A stretch of DNA of 39,478 nucleotides, taken from assembly GCA_902563055.1 (NCBI GenBank), contig CACEWE010000015.1:1-39478 (forward strand). Direction: 5' to 3'. Of the stretch, positions 10,767 to 17,262 are shown piece by piece (position 1 is the first letter of the stretch; each line of letters starts with the position of its first letter). The stretch comes from an uncultured Gammaproteobacteria bacterium (lineage in GTDB: Bacteria > Pseudomonadota > Gammaproteobacteria > Francisellales > CACEW01). Both the position numbers and the translations under genes were made by a program. The notes below the pieces were generated by a model that ran no database searches, was not told where the DNA came from, and was given only the letters and a program-made list of their open reading frames with translations.

Positions 10767-11149
10767 ACAATTAAAATTTCTTTGCCATTTTCAAGCGTAA
10801 CTTTTTGAGCGATAATTTCTTTACGATAGCCAATAATTTCTTTTAGGTGACCATGGTTAAGCGTTCCTGCAACGGTAATGGGTTCGCCTATATGCAGGTT
10901 CAGATGGTTATGATTAGTAAAGATATCTACCTTGCCACTGTTATCGCTTAAAACGATTTCATCATTATCATAAATTTTATTTACTTTTCCAGAAACCTGT
11001 ACTTTACCATTAACAGGCATTGCGCTAATGGGGGCAATAGTTTTATAGCTGCTAGAATCAGAGCTTGCTTGCTCATTACTTGGATTGTGAGCGCTACAGC
11101 CTACAAATGCAGTGCTTAAGGCGATGATGCTTATAATATGTTTAATCAT
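10763..11149 (-). CDS. Small OB-fold-like lipoprotein
   Basis: A 128-residue precursor with a lipoprotein signal: a basic start (MIKH), a hydrophobic core and the lipobox AFVGC with Cys18. A Ser/Asn-rich linker follows. The mature part (about 45-128) has the alternating strand pattern of a bacterial OB-fold (BOF/YgiW-like): VNGKVQVSGKVNKIYDNDEIVLSD, IGEPITVAGTLN and a closing strand. The name is by pattern only; ligand unknown. It lies ten bases after hemJ on the same strand, so it is likely in the acs-remnant/hemJ transcript. Confidence 0.65.
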   Translation of the reverse strand: MIKHIISIIALSTAFVGCSAHNPSNEQASSDSSSYKTIAPISAMPVNGKVQVSGKVNKIYDNDEIVLSDNSGKVDIFTNHNHLNLHIGEPITVAGTLNHGHLKEIIGYRKEIIAQKVTLENGKEILIV

Positions 11150-11158
11150 TTGTGTTCC

Positions 11159-11575
11159 TTATATCGGTTGGATAATAGCCATGATCACAATTATAATCAG
11201 CAGTATAGTTGGTATTTCATTATAAAAACGAAAGAAAACACTACTGCGTTTACAATTGCCATCTTTAAGTTGTTTAATATAATAACCACAAGAAAAATGA
11301 AATATCAAGAGAATTACAATGCAAAAAAGTTTTATCCAGATCCAATACCCAGGAATCGGCCATATAAGGTATATTAGTGCAGTACCTGATACAAGGGTTG
11401 CAACCATACTTGGCATCATAATTCCTTTGTATAGACGTCTTTCCATAGTGTGGAATGGCATAGGGCTTTTTTCCGAAGATTTTATGCTGTGGTAGACAAA
11501 AAGTCTTGGGCAATAAAATAAACCAGCATACCAACAAATAAAGCTGATAATATGTAATACTAACCACCATTGCAT
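11159..11575 (-). CDS. hemJ: Protoporphyrinogen IX oxidase, HemJ type (UPF0093)
   Basis: Inner-membrane enzyme that oxidises protoporphyrinogen IX to protoporphyrin IX, the penultimate step of haem synthesis in bacteria that lack HemG and HemY. The 138 residues form about four membrane helices. Family marks are VLHIISFICWYAGLFYCPRLFVYH (conserved His8 in helix 1), MERRLYKGIMMPSM, the conserved Lys82 in WIKLFC, and RFYNEIPTILLIIIVIMAI near the end. The ATG at 11575 has AAGGAG seven bases upstream and lies inside the 3' end of the acs remnant (16-base overlap), suggesting translational coupling. Confidence 0.9.
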   Translation of the reverse strand: MQWWLVLHIISFICWYAGLFYCPRLFVYHSIKSSEKSPMPFHTMERRLYKGIMMPSMVATLVSGTALIYLIWPIPGYWIWIKLFCIVILLIFHFSCGYYIKQLKDGNCKRSSVFFRFYNEIPTILLIIIVIMAIIQPI

Positions 11576-11967
11576 AGGGCTTGCTCCTTGATGTGTAAAA
11601 TAAGATTTTTTAGATGAGTGGTATTGGCAAGGATGCTTAAATCGCCAAGATCATCATCACCTTGTAATAAGCTGCGCATAATACGTCGTATGATTTTTCC
11701 GGATGGGGTTTGGGGAATATCCTGTTTTTCAACTTTGGTTGTATCAGGGACGCTCACTAATGCTATTTTTCCATCTCTTGGTTGATGCACTGTGGCGCTT
11801 TTTGCCTCTTGAGTTGAAGTTCTATTTCCAACAACATTTAGCATGCCATCATCAAACCAGCTAGCGGTAACGTGTTGCAGTGATCCTTTTAAGGCTAGTT
11901 TAAAGGGGTTTTCCCAGTGAAGTTGGCGATGGCCGTGTTGCTGAAAATACAAAGCGTCTGGATTCAT
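11560..11967 (-). pseudogene. acs: Acetyl-CoA synthetase remnant with internal deletion
   Basis: An open 135-codon frame that joins the two ends of acetyl-CoA synthetase and lacks its middle. The first part (LHWENPFKLALKGS, then ASWFDDGMLNVVGN) matches the N-terminal cap of Acs (typically W...PF..V, KWFxDGxLNxxxN). The last part (IPQTPSGKIIRRIMRSLLQG, then LGDLSILA) matches its extreme C-terminus (LPKTRSGKIMRRxLRKIAxG...LGDTSTLA), including the lysine that is acetylated in active enzymes. About 500 of 650 residues are missing, with AMP-binding and acyl-CoA core motifs, so no synthetase activity is possible. The frame is still open and leads into hemJ. It may persist only as hemJ leader. Confidence 0.82.
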
Positions 11968-12104
11968 GTTATGTTGCTCTAAGTGCTATTTTAAGGAATA
12001 TTATACGCATGTGATGTAAAAATACCAGGTGATACTTTCTTAGGATGCTTGATAGGGTCTATGAAGAGTTGTTCTATAGTCAAGCATTTTTTTTGCCAAA
12101 AGTA

Positions 12105-12132
12105 TTGACATATCGGAAAACATCAATATAAT
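12105..12132 (+). promoter_or_regulatory. Near-consensus promoter overlapping the first ATG of the arsR-like gene
   Basis: TTGACA and TATAAT, both perfect consensus, with a 16-base spacer. The -10 covers the first two bases of the ATG at 12131, so transcription should begin near 12139-12141, downstream of that ATG. The next in-frame ATG is at 12143, which would make the message leaderless or nearly so. Confidence 0.7.
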
Positions 12133-12142
12133 GGCAATTGTT

Positions 12143-12445
12143 ATGATAAAACTTAATAATATATTAAAAGCAGTAGCGAATGAAAAGCGATTAATGATAC
12201 TGCATTGGCTAAAAAATCCACAGAAGCATTTTGTTTCCTCAAAATGCGATGTTCAAACACATGGCGTATGTGTTGGATTAATAGAGAAAAAGATAGGCCT
12301 ATCTCAGTCAACAGTGTCACAGTATCTTATGCAGTTACAGCAAGCAGATTTAATCACAATGGAGCGAGAAGGGCAATGGACTTTCTGTAAGCTCAACCAT
12401 AAAACGATTGCTGCTTTTATAGAGGAATTAAAAATAAGATTGTAA
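12143..12445 (+). CDS. ArsR-family winged-helix repressor
   Basis: Small dimeric DNA-binding repressor of the ArsR/SmtB fold, 100 residues from the chosen ATG. The opening LNNILKAVANEKRLMILHWL is the typical first helix pair, and IGLSQSTVSQYLMQLQQADLI is the helix-turn-helix with recognition helix. The wing follows (MEREGQWTFCKL). There is no ELCVCDL metal motif, but Cys35 and Cys43 lie in a loop before the recognition helix and could sense metal, oxidants or electrophiles. An ATG four codons earlier overlaps the -10 element and is rejected as start. It is followed after 65 bases by an Old Yellow Enzyme gene that it probably controls. Confidence 0.85.
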   Translation: MIKLNNILKAVANEKRLMILHWLKNPQKHFVSSKCDVQTHGVCVGLIEKKIGLSQSTVSQYLMQLQQADLITMEREGQWTFCKLNHKTIAAFIEELKIRL

Positions 12446-12510
12446 AAAATTTTAAAAATATATATTTACTATTTGCGATATATAGATATCAAACTAAGGG
12501 GAATAATAAA

Positions 12511-13566
12511 ATGAATAACACAAACAAGCTATTACAAACTTACCAGCTCACAAGTGAGCTTTGTTTAAAAAACAGGCTTGTGATGGCGCCTATGACTCGT
12601 GCCTTTGCTGAGGATGATGGTAGTCCAACACAAGCTATGGTTAACTACTATGCCAAACGAGCGGATGCAGGCTTAATTATTACAGAAGGCACAATTATTC
12701 ATCCAGAGGGTACTGGATATCATAATGTGCCAGGGATATATACAAATAAGCATGTTGAAAAATGGAAACTTGTATCCCAAGCCGTTCATAAAAAGGGCGG
12801 TTGTATTTTTATGCAAATATGGCATGTAGGTAGAGTATCACATCCTTCATTTCTAAATGGAAATTTTCCAGTATCAGCATCTGCAACCTCAATGCGAGGC
12901 AAAATTAGGCGTTCAGAGGGTCTTTATTATGGTGAATCTCGAAGTGCAACTTTGGCAGAGATCAAATTGTTAGTACAAAGTTATGTAGATGCAGCCAAGA
13001 ATGCTATAAGCGCAGGATTTGATGGTGTTGAAATACATGCTGCTAATGGCTATCTAATTGATCAGTTCCTGCACTATCATACCAACTTAAGACAAGATAT
13101 ATACGGTTTAACCCCAGAAAATATGAGTCGCTTTGCTTTAGAAATTGTCAAAGCGTGTGGGGATGCTATTGGTTTTGAGCGTATAGGCATCCGATTGTCT
13201 CCGGGGGCTTATCTCAATGAAATAGTAGGGGATCCACGTGACGCAGAAGTGTTTTCATATTTATTATTAAAGCTCAATGAGTTTCCCATTGCCTATGTAC
13301 ATACTGGAAATTTTGATGATAGTGTGAAATATAATGAGCTTAATGAGCTAACTATGACGCAGTTCATTAGGAATCATTATCTAGGTAGCGTGATAGCTTG
13401 TGGAGGCTATGACCTTACCGAAGCTAAAACACAGGTGGGTCAAAAAAACTGTGATTTAGTTTCCATTGGTAGAGCCTTTATTGCTAATCCTGATCTTATT
13501 ATTAAGTATAAACAACAAAAGTCTCTTGTCCCTTACAGTGTGAAGATGTTGGAAATATTAAACTAA
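12511..13566 (+). CDS. Old Yellow Enzyme family NADH:flavin oxidoreductase (NemA-like)
   Basis: FMN-dependent ene-reductase of the OYE family (NemA, OPR, XenA), reducing activated C=C bonds or quinone-like electrophiles with NAD(P)H. The 351 residues form a full TIM barrel. Marks are the N-terminal LKNRLVMAPMTR, YYAKRADAGLIITEGT, the FMN-site MQIWHVGR, and the substrate-site pair in GFDGVEIHAANGYLIDQFL (His and Asn). RFALEIV, RLSPG, and the phosphate-binding CGGYDLTEA...VSIGRAFIANPDL at the C-terminal end are also present. AAGGGG precedes the ATG. Linkage to the ArsR-type gene suggests inducible detoxification. The exact substrate cannot be read from sequence. Confidence 0.92.
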   Translation: MNNTNKLLQTYQLTSELCLKNRLVMAPMTRAFAEDDGSPTQAMVNYYAKRADAGLIITEGTIIHPEGTGYHNVPGIYTNKHVEKWKLVSQAVHKKGGCIFMQIWHVGRVSHPSFLNGNFPVSASATSMRGKIRRSEGLYYGESRSATLAEIKLLVQSYVDAAKNAISAGFDGVEIHAANGYLIDQFLHYHTNLRQDIYGLTPENMSRFALEIVKACGDAIGFERIGIRLSPGAYLNEIVGDPRDAEVFSYLLLKLNEFPIAYVHTGNFDDSVKYNELNELTMTQFIRNHYLGSVIACGGYDLTEAKTQVGQKNCDLVSIGRAFIANPDLIIKYKQQKSLVPYSVKMLEILN

Positions 13567-13642
13567 TCACAAAGGGGTTGTTCGCACTTGAGAGGTAATT
13601 CTGATTGTGAAGTTTAATACGTTATTAAAATATCAGTTGGTA

Positions 13643-13664
13643 CTTTAAAGGATGACCTTTAAAG
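13643..13664. repeat. Perfect 9-4-9 inverted repeat upstream of rnpB
   Basis: CTTTAAAGG-ATGA-CCTTTAAAG lies 80 bases after the OYE stop and 60 bases before the rnpB promoter. It lacks a directly following T-run, so it is a poor intrinsic terminator. The symmetrical, AT-centred arms could be an operator or a weak transcript end. Confidence 0.5.
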
Positions 13665-13723
13665 GCGCATTGTATGTAAGTTTTTTTATATTGTACAAAA
13701 GTGTAAAAATTTAATGAAAAAGC

Positions 13724-13752
13724 TTGGCAGTTGGGATAAATTCTGTTATGAT
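13724..13752 (+). promoter_or_regulatory. Strong sigma-70 promoter for rnpB
   Basis: TTGGCA and TATGAT at the ideal 17-base spacing. Transcription would start near 13759, about 37 bases before the mature 5' end of the RNase P RNA, leaving a short GC-rich leader that can fold into a nested hairpin (13762-13792). Confidence 0.7.
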
Positions 13753-13795
13753 GCGCGCGTTATTGGCTAGAGCATGGATGCTCAGGGCCAATTTC

Positions 13796-14156
13796 GCGTA
13801 AAGTTAGCTAGACAATCGCTGGTGTTTTTTAAATGCCAGAGGAAAGTCCGGGCTCCACAGGGTAAAGTGCCAGGTAACGCCTGGGAGGCGCAAGCCTACG
13901 GAAAGTGCCGCAGAAAATAAACCGCCAATTTTTTGGTAAGGGTGAAAAGGTGTGGTAAGAGCGCACCGCGCTTATGGTAACATAAGTGGCAGGGTAAACC
14001 CCACTTGGAGCAAGACCAAATAGGGACTCAACTGGCTTTGCCAGCGTGTGCGACCCGCACACTGAGTTCGGGTAGGTTGCTAGAGTTATGTAGCGATGCA
14101 TAACCAAGAGGAATGATTGTCCACGACAGAACCCGGCTTATCGGCTAACTTTACGC
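13796..14156 (+). ncRNA. rnpB: RNase P RNA, bacterial type A
   Basis: Catalytic RNA of ribonuclease P, which matures tRNA 5' ends. It contains the universally conserved GAGGAAAGTCCGGGCTCC, GCCAGGTAACGCCTGGGAGG, the AGGGTGAAAAGGTGTGGTAA and AGAGCGCACCGCGC blocks. TAAACCCCACTTGGAGCAAG, CCAAATAGGGACTCA, and the closing CCACGACAGAACCCGGCTTA with the GGCTTATCGG end follow. The outer helix P1 pairs 13796-13808 with 14144-14156 (13 perfect base pairs). It sits immediately before rsmH, the order seen in several gammaproteobacteria. The shown ends follow P1 pairing; the mature termini may differ by a few bases. Confidence 0.97.
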
Positions 14157-14185
14157 AATTATTTTCTAAACACAAGGAGCTAAAG

Positions 14186-15106
14186 ATGTCAGATGATGCT
14201 TTTTCTCATCAAAGTGTTTTACTTCAAGAAAGCATTGCTGCCCTCGTCACTAAAACAGATGGCTTTTATATTGATGCAACCTATGGGCGCGGGGGCCATA
14301 GCCGTTATTTACTCAAGCAGCTAGATTCAAAAGCCAAGCTTTGGGTTTTTGATAAAGATCCTGTGGCTATAGCCAATGCGCAAGATTTGGCGCGTCAAGA
14401 TAAGCGTGTAAGCGTATTTAATCAATCCTTTTCTTTGATCAAAGAAGCGTTACACAGCCATGATCAAACCCGTAAGGTCGATGGTTTATTATGTGATTTT
14501 GGGGTTTCTTCACCACAATTAGATGATGCCAAGCGCGGCTTTAGCTTTTTAAAAGACGGCCCCTTGGATATGCGCATGAATCCTGATGAAGGCCAGAGTG
14601 TTGCCGAGTTTTTAGCAAGCGCTGCACAAGATCACATAAGTGAGATTTTATTTCAATATGGTGAGGAATCCCAAGCGCGTAAAATTGCCAAAGCCATTAA
14701 AAACACCTCAGAACCTTTAACCACAACAAGCCAACTAGCCCAATTAATACAACAGGTCAAGGGCACAAATCCAGCACAGCGTAAACATCCGGCTACGCAG
14801 AGCTTTCAGGCATTACGCATTTATATTAATAAGGAGCTTGAAGATATAAGCAAGCTTTGCAAGGACTTAGATTATATCTTAGCGCCTAAGGGGGCTTTAG
14901 TGGCGATTAGTTTCCATTCTTTGGAAGATAAAATAATTAAGAAGGTGGTCCAGGGTGATCAAACGCTACTGCGCGATTTACCCTTTGCGCCAGAGCATCA
15001 CGTGGCCTTTGGCTATCGTATAAAAAAATGCTTGGCAAATGATGCTGAGCTTGCCCATAATATCCGTGCTAGAAGTGCGATTATGCGGGTCATTGAACGG
15101 CGCTAA
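14186..15106 (+). CDS. rsmH: 16S rRNA m4C1402 methyltransferase
   Basis: SAM-dependent N4-methyltransferase acting on C1402 of 16S rRNA, formerly MraW. The 306 residues are close to the E. coli length (313). Visible marks are HQSVLLQESIAAL, the SAM site IDATYGRGGHSRYLL, FDKDPVAI, GLLCDFGVSSPQLDDAKRGF, GPLDMRM, and the C-terminal RKHPATQSFQALRIYINKEL and ISFHSLEDKIIK. The start is set by AAGGAGC eight bases before the ATG. A longer frame to 14117 would run into the RNase P RNA and is rejected. It begins the division cluster here, without the mraZ that often precedes it. Confidence 0.96.
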   Translation: MSDDAFSHQSVLLQESIAALVTKTDGFYIDATYGRGGHSRYLLKQLDSKAKLWVFDKDPVAIANAQDLARQDKRVSVFNQSFSLIKEALHSHDQTRKVDGLLCDFGVSSPQLDDAKRGFSFLKDGPLDMRMNPDEGQSVAEFLASAAQDHISEILFQYGEESQARKIAKAIKNTSEPLTTTSQLAQLIQQVKGTNPAQRKHPATQSFQALRIYINKELEDISKLCKDLDYILAPKGALVAISFHSLEDKIIKKVVQGDQTLLRDLPFAPEHHVAFGYRIKKCLANDAELAHNIRARSAIMRVIERR

Positions 15107-15118
15107 GACTCTATACTT

Positions 15119-15146
15119 TGGCTATTTGTAATAGCCATCTGTCTTT
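15119..15146 (+). terminator. Possible intrinsic terminator or attenuator between rsmH and ftsL
   Basis: TGGCTATT-TGT-AATAGCCA is a perfect eight-base-pair hairpin starting 13 bases after the rsmH stop, followed by ATCTGTCTTTTT. The T-run is set back a few bases and interrupted, so termination may be partial. In most gammaproteobacteria rsmH and ftsL are nearly contiguous; here they are 94 bases apart. Confidence 0.45.
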
Positions 15147-15200
15147 TTAGCATAAATATCGGCATAATAAACCATCAAACATAAAGGAAAAGAGTCAAGC

Positions 15201-15587
15201 ATGTCGCGTTTTTCTATGCTTATGCCTATTTTAAGAGAAATAAAGGACTATTATTGCACGAAAGAGCGCTTGGTTTTGATTGCTTTGGCTTTATTGGTTT
15301 TTGTAAATGCTCTATATGTGGTCTATCAAAAACAAGCCTACCGCATGGCTTTTAATCAATTATACCTAGAGCAACAAGCTTCTTATCAACAACATAATCA
15401 ATATTCACAGTTACTACTAGAGCAAGGTACCTTTAGTGCATATGATCATATCTATCAGCTTGCACAAGAGCAGTATGGCATGCAATTGCCAAGTTTAAGT
15501 CAATCAAAGGTAGTGAGTGTGGATATGTCTGATCTTAAAAATGATCCATGGGGTGGGACTGATAAGAAGGATCAGCAGCGTGCCTAA
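15201..15587 (+). CDS. ftsL: Cell division protein FtsL
   Basis: Bitopic divisome protein that joins FtsB and FtsQ and activates FtsWI septal synthesis. The 128 residues show a short cytoplasmic N-terminus, one membrane helix at about 28-43 (LVLIALALLVFVNALYVVY), and a periplasmic coiled-coil-prone segment rich in Gln (about 45-90). FtsL is poorly conserved, so the call rests on size, topology and position between rsmH and ftsI. Its 3' end overlaps the ftsI start by eight bases. A C-terminal tail of about 30 residues extends past the usual end. Confidence 0.88.
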   Translation: MSRFSMLMPILREIKDYYCTKERLVLIALALLVFVNALYVVYQKQAYRMAFNQLYLEQQASYQQHNQYSQLLLEQGTFSAYDHIYQLAQEQYGMQLPSLSQSKVVSVDMSDLKNDPWGGTDKKDQQRA

Positions 15588-17238
15588 AAAAAATATTCGT
15601 GGCTGGTTTATTGTCGCTATTTTTATGGCTTTACTTGCAATTGTCGCTTATCGTTTGGGTGTGCTGTATATTCAGCAGCGCGCTTTTTTGCAAAAACAGG
15701 GTCAAATGCGCTCGGACAGAAATAAGCAGCTTTTGAGTCCTCGAGGTGCGATTGTAGATAAAAATGGTACGCCCTTGGCTTTAAGTACCAAGGTTTATCA
15801 TTTATGGATTAATCCTCGGGTATTATCTTTAAGCAAAGAAGATAGAGTCAATCTAGAGTCTATGGTTCCAGGAGTCTTACATCAAATTCAAAAACAGATG
15901 GTCCATAAAAAAAGTGCGTTTCGTTATGTGATGCGCAATCTTTCTCCAGGTACGGGACTGGCGATTAAAAAACTTCATATTCGAGGTCTTGGCATTGAAA
16001 AGGGCTATAGACGTTATTATCCACTTGGTGATGCAGCTGCGCCTTTAATTGGCATTGTTGGCAGAGAGGGCGCTGGACTTGAGGGTATAGAAAAGAGCAT
16101 GAATAGTCAGTTAACGGCAAAAGCTGGATCTATGGCGGTAGAGCAATCGGTTAAAGGCCATGTGCTTGGTGCACGGGCAGAAAAAAATGCGCCGCAGCCA
16201 GGGAAAACCGTATATTTAACGATAGATGGCCATGTTCAAAAAATTCTTTATCAGGCCATAGCACAACAAGCGCGCTTGCATGATTGTGATGGCGCTGCGG
16301 CAGTGATGGTGGATATTGCCTCAGGGGGTATTATAGCAATGGCATCGTATCCTTCCTTTAATCCACAAAATTTAGCAGATATAAAGCCTGAGGGATTAAG
16401 AAATCGTGTGCTTTTAGATCAATTTGAGCCTGGCTCCTTGGTAAAACCTTTGGTGTTGGCCTATGCCTTAGAAAGTGGACATTACAGGGGTGATGAGATT
16501 ATTGAAACCGGGGGGCATTTTAAAATAGGTAAGCAATATGTGTATGATCATCGTGATTATGGTGCACTAGATTTTAGTACGATTATTAAAAAATCTAGTA
16601 ATATTGCCATGAGTAAAATTGTTGCCAATCTTGATCCGTACGATTTAATTGAAAACTTTTCTCGTTTTAGCATTGCCCAGCCACAATATATTGCTCAAAT
16701 GAAAAGCTCTGGTGGGTATTTGCCAGCAGGCTTGCGCGGCGCATTTGCCAAAGCGGTATTTTCCTTTGGTTATGGCTTAAGCAGTAATCTTTTACAACTT
16801 GCCCAGGCCTATGCCATTATTGCTCATGATGGCAAAATGGTTCCTTTGCATCTTTTAGCATCAAGTGCCTCTTTGCCTGCGTCCTCTCAAGTACTGCAAT
16901 CATCCGTTGCCAAACAAATATTATCTTATCTTAAAACCACATCACAAACAGGTGGTACGGCAACGAGGGCGAAGGTCCAACATATATCTGTTGCTGGCAA
17001 AACCGGTACCGTACGCAAGGTTTCGCCCGAAGGGGGCTATACGCTCAATAATTACCTGGCGCTTTATGCCGGCATTATACCCGCTGATGCGCCGCGGTAT
17101 GTGATGGTGATTATGATGGATAATCCCAAGGATAAGGGCTATTATGGCGGTACAGTTGCAGCGCCAGTTTTTGCTAAAGTTATGGAGCAATTAAAAATGT
17201 TAAATTATGGGCTGGTTGAAAGCCCATTAACATATTAG
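15580..17238 (+). CDS. ftsI: Septal peptidoglycan transpeptidase FtsI (PBP3)
   Basis: Class B penicillin-binding protein that cross-links septal peptidoglycan with FtsW. From the GTG at 15580 (AAGGA eight bases upstream, inside the ftsL end) the protein has 552 residues. There is one N-terminal membrane helix (about 10-30), then the pedestal domain starting RGAIVDKNGTPLALS. The transpeptidase domain has SLVK (Ser286, Lys289), SSN (339-341) and KTGT (474-477). Lengths and motif spacing are normal, so it should be active. After it the usual next gene, murE, is absent: two convergent RAP-domain genes occupy the downstream DNA. Confidence 0.96.
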   Translation: MPKKNIRGWFIVAIFMALLAIVAYRLGVLYIQQRAFLQKQGQMRSDRNKQLLSPRGAIVDKNGTPLALSTKVYHLWINPRVLSLSKEDRVNLESMVPGVLHQIQKQMVHKKSAFRYVMRNLSPGTGLAIKKLHIRGLGIEKGYRRYYPLGDAAAPLIGIVGREGAGLEGIEKSMNSQLTAKAGSMAVEQSVKGHVLGARAEKNAPQPGKTVYLTIDGHVQKILYQAIAQQARLHDCDGAAAVMVDIASGGIIAMASYPSFNPQNLADIKPEGLRNRVLLDQFEPGSLVKPLVLAYALESGHYRGDEIIETGGHFKIGKQYVYDHRDYGALDFSTIIKKSSNIAMSKIVANLDPYDLIENFSRFSIAQPQYIAQMKSSGGYLPAGLRGAFAKAVFSFGYGLSSNLLQLAQAYAIIAHDGKMVPLHLLASSASLPASSQVLQSSVAKQILSYLKTTSQTGGTATRAKVQHISVAGKTGTVRKVSPEGGYTLNNYLALYAGIIPADAPRYVMVIMMDNPKDKGYYGGTVAAPVFAKVMEQLKMLNYGLVESPLTY

Positions 17239-17262
17239 TTTTTCAGCTATAGCTAGATGCAT

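Noticed and set aside
13829..14107. Open frame of 92 codons antisense to rnpB
   Set aside because: It is a shadow of the structured RNase P RNA and has no ribosome binding site.
14117..14185. N-terminal extension of rsmH
   Set aside because: It overlaps the conserved 3' end of the RNase P RNA; the ATG at 14186 has a proper AAGGAGC site and matches the family start.
15517..15579. N-terminal extension of ftsI
   Set aside because: It lies inside ftsL and has no binding site; GTG 15580 has AAGGA and gives the usual short cytoplasmic tail.
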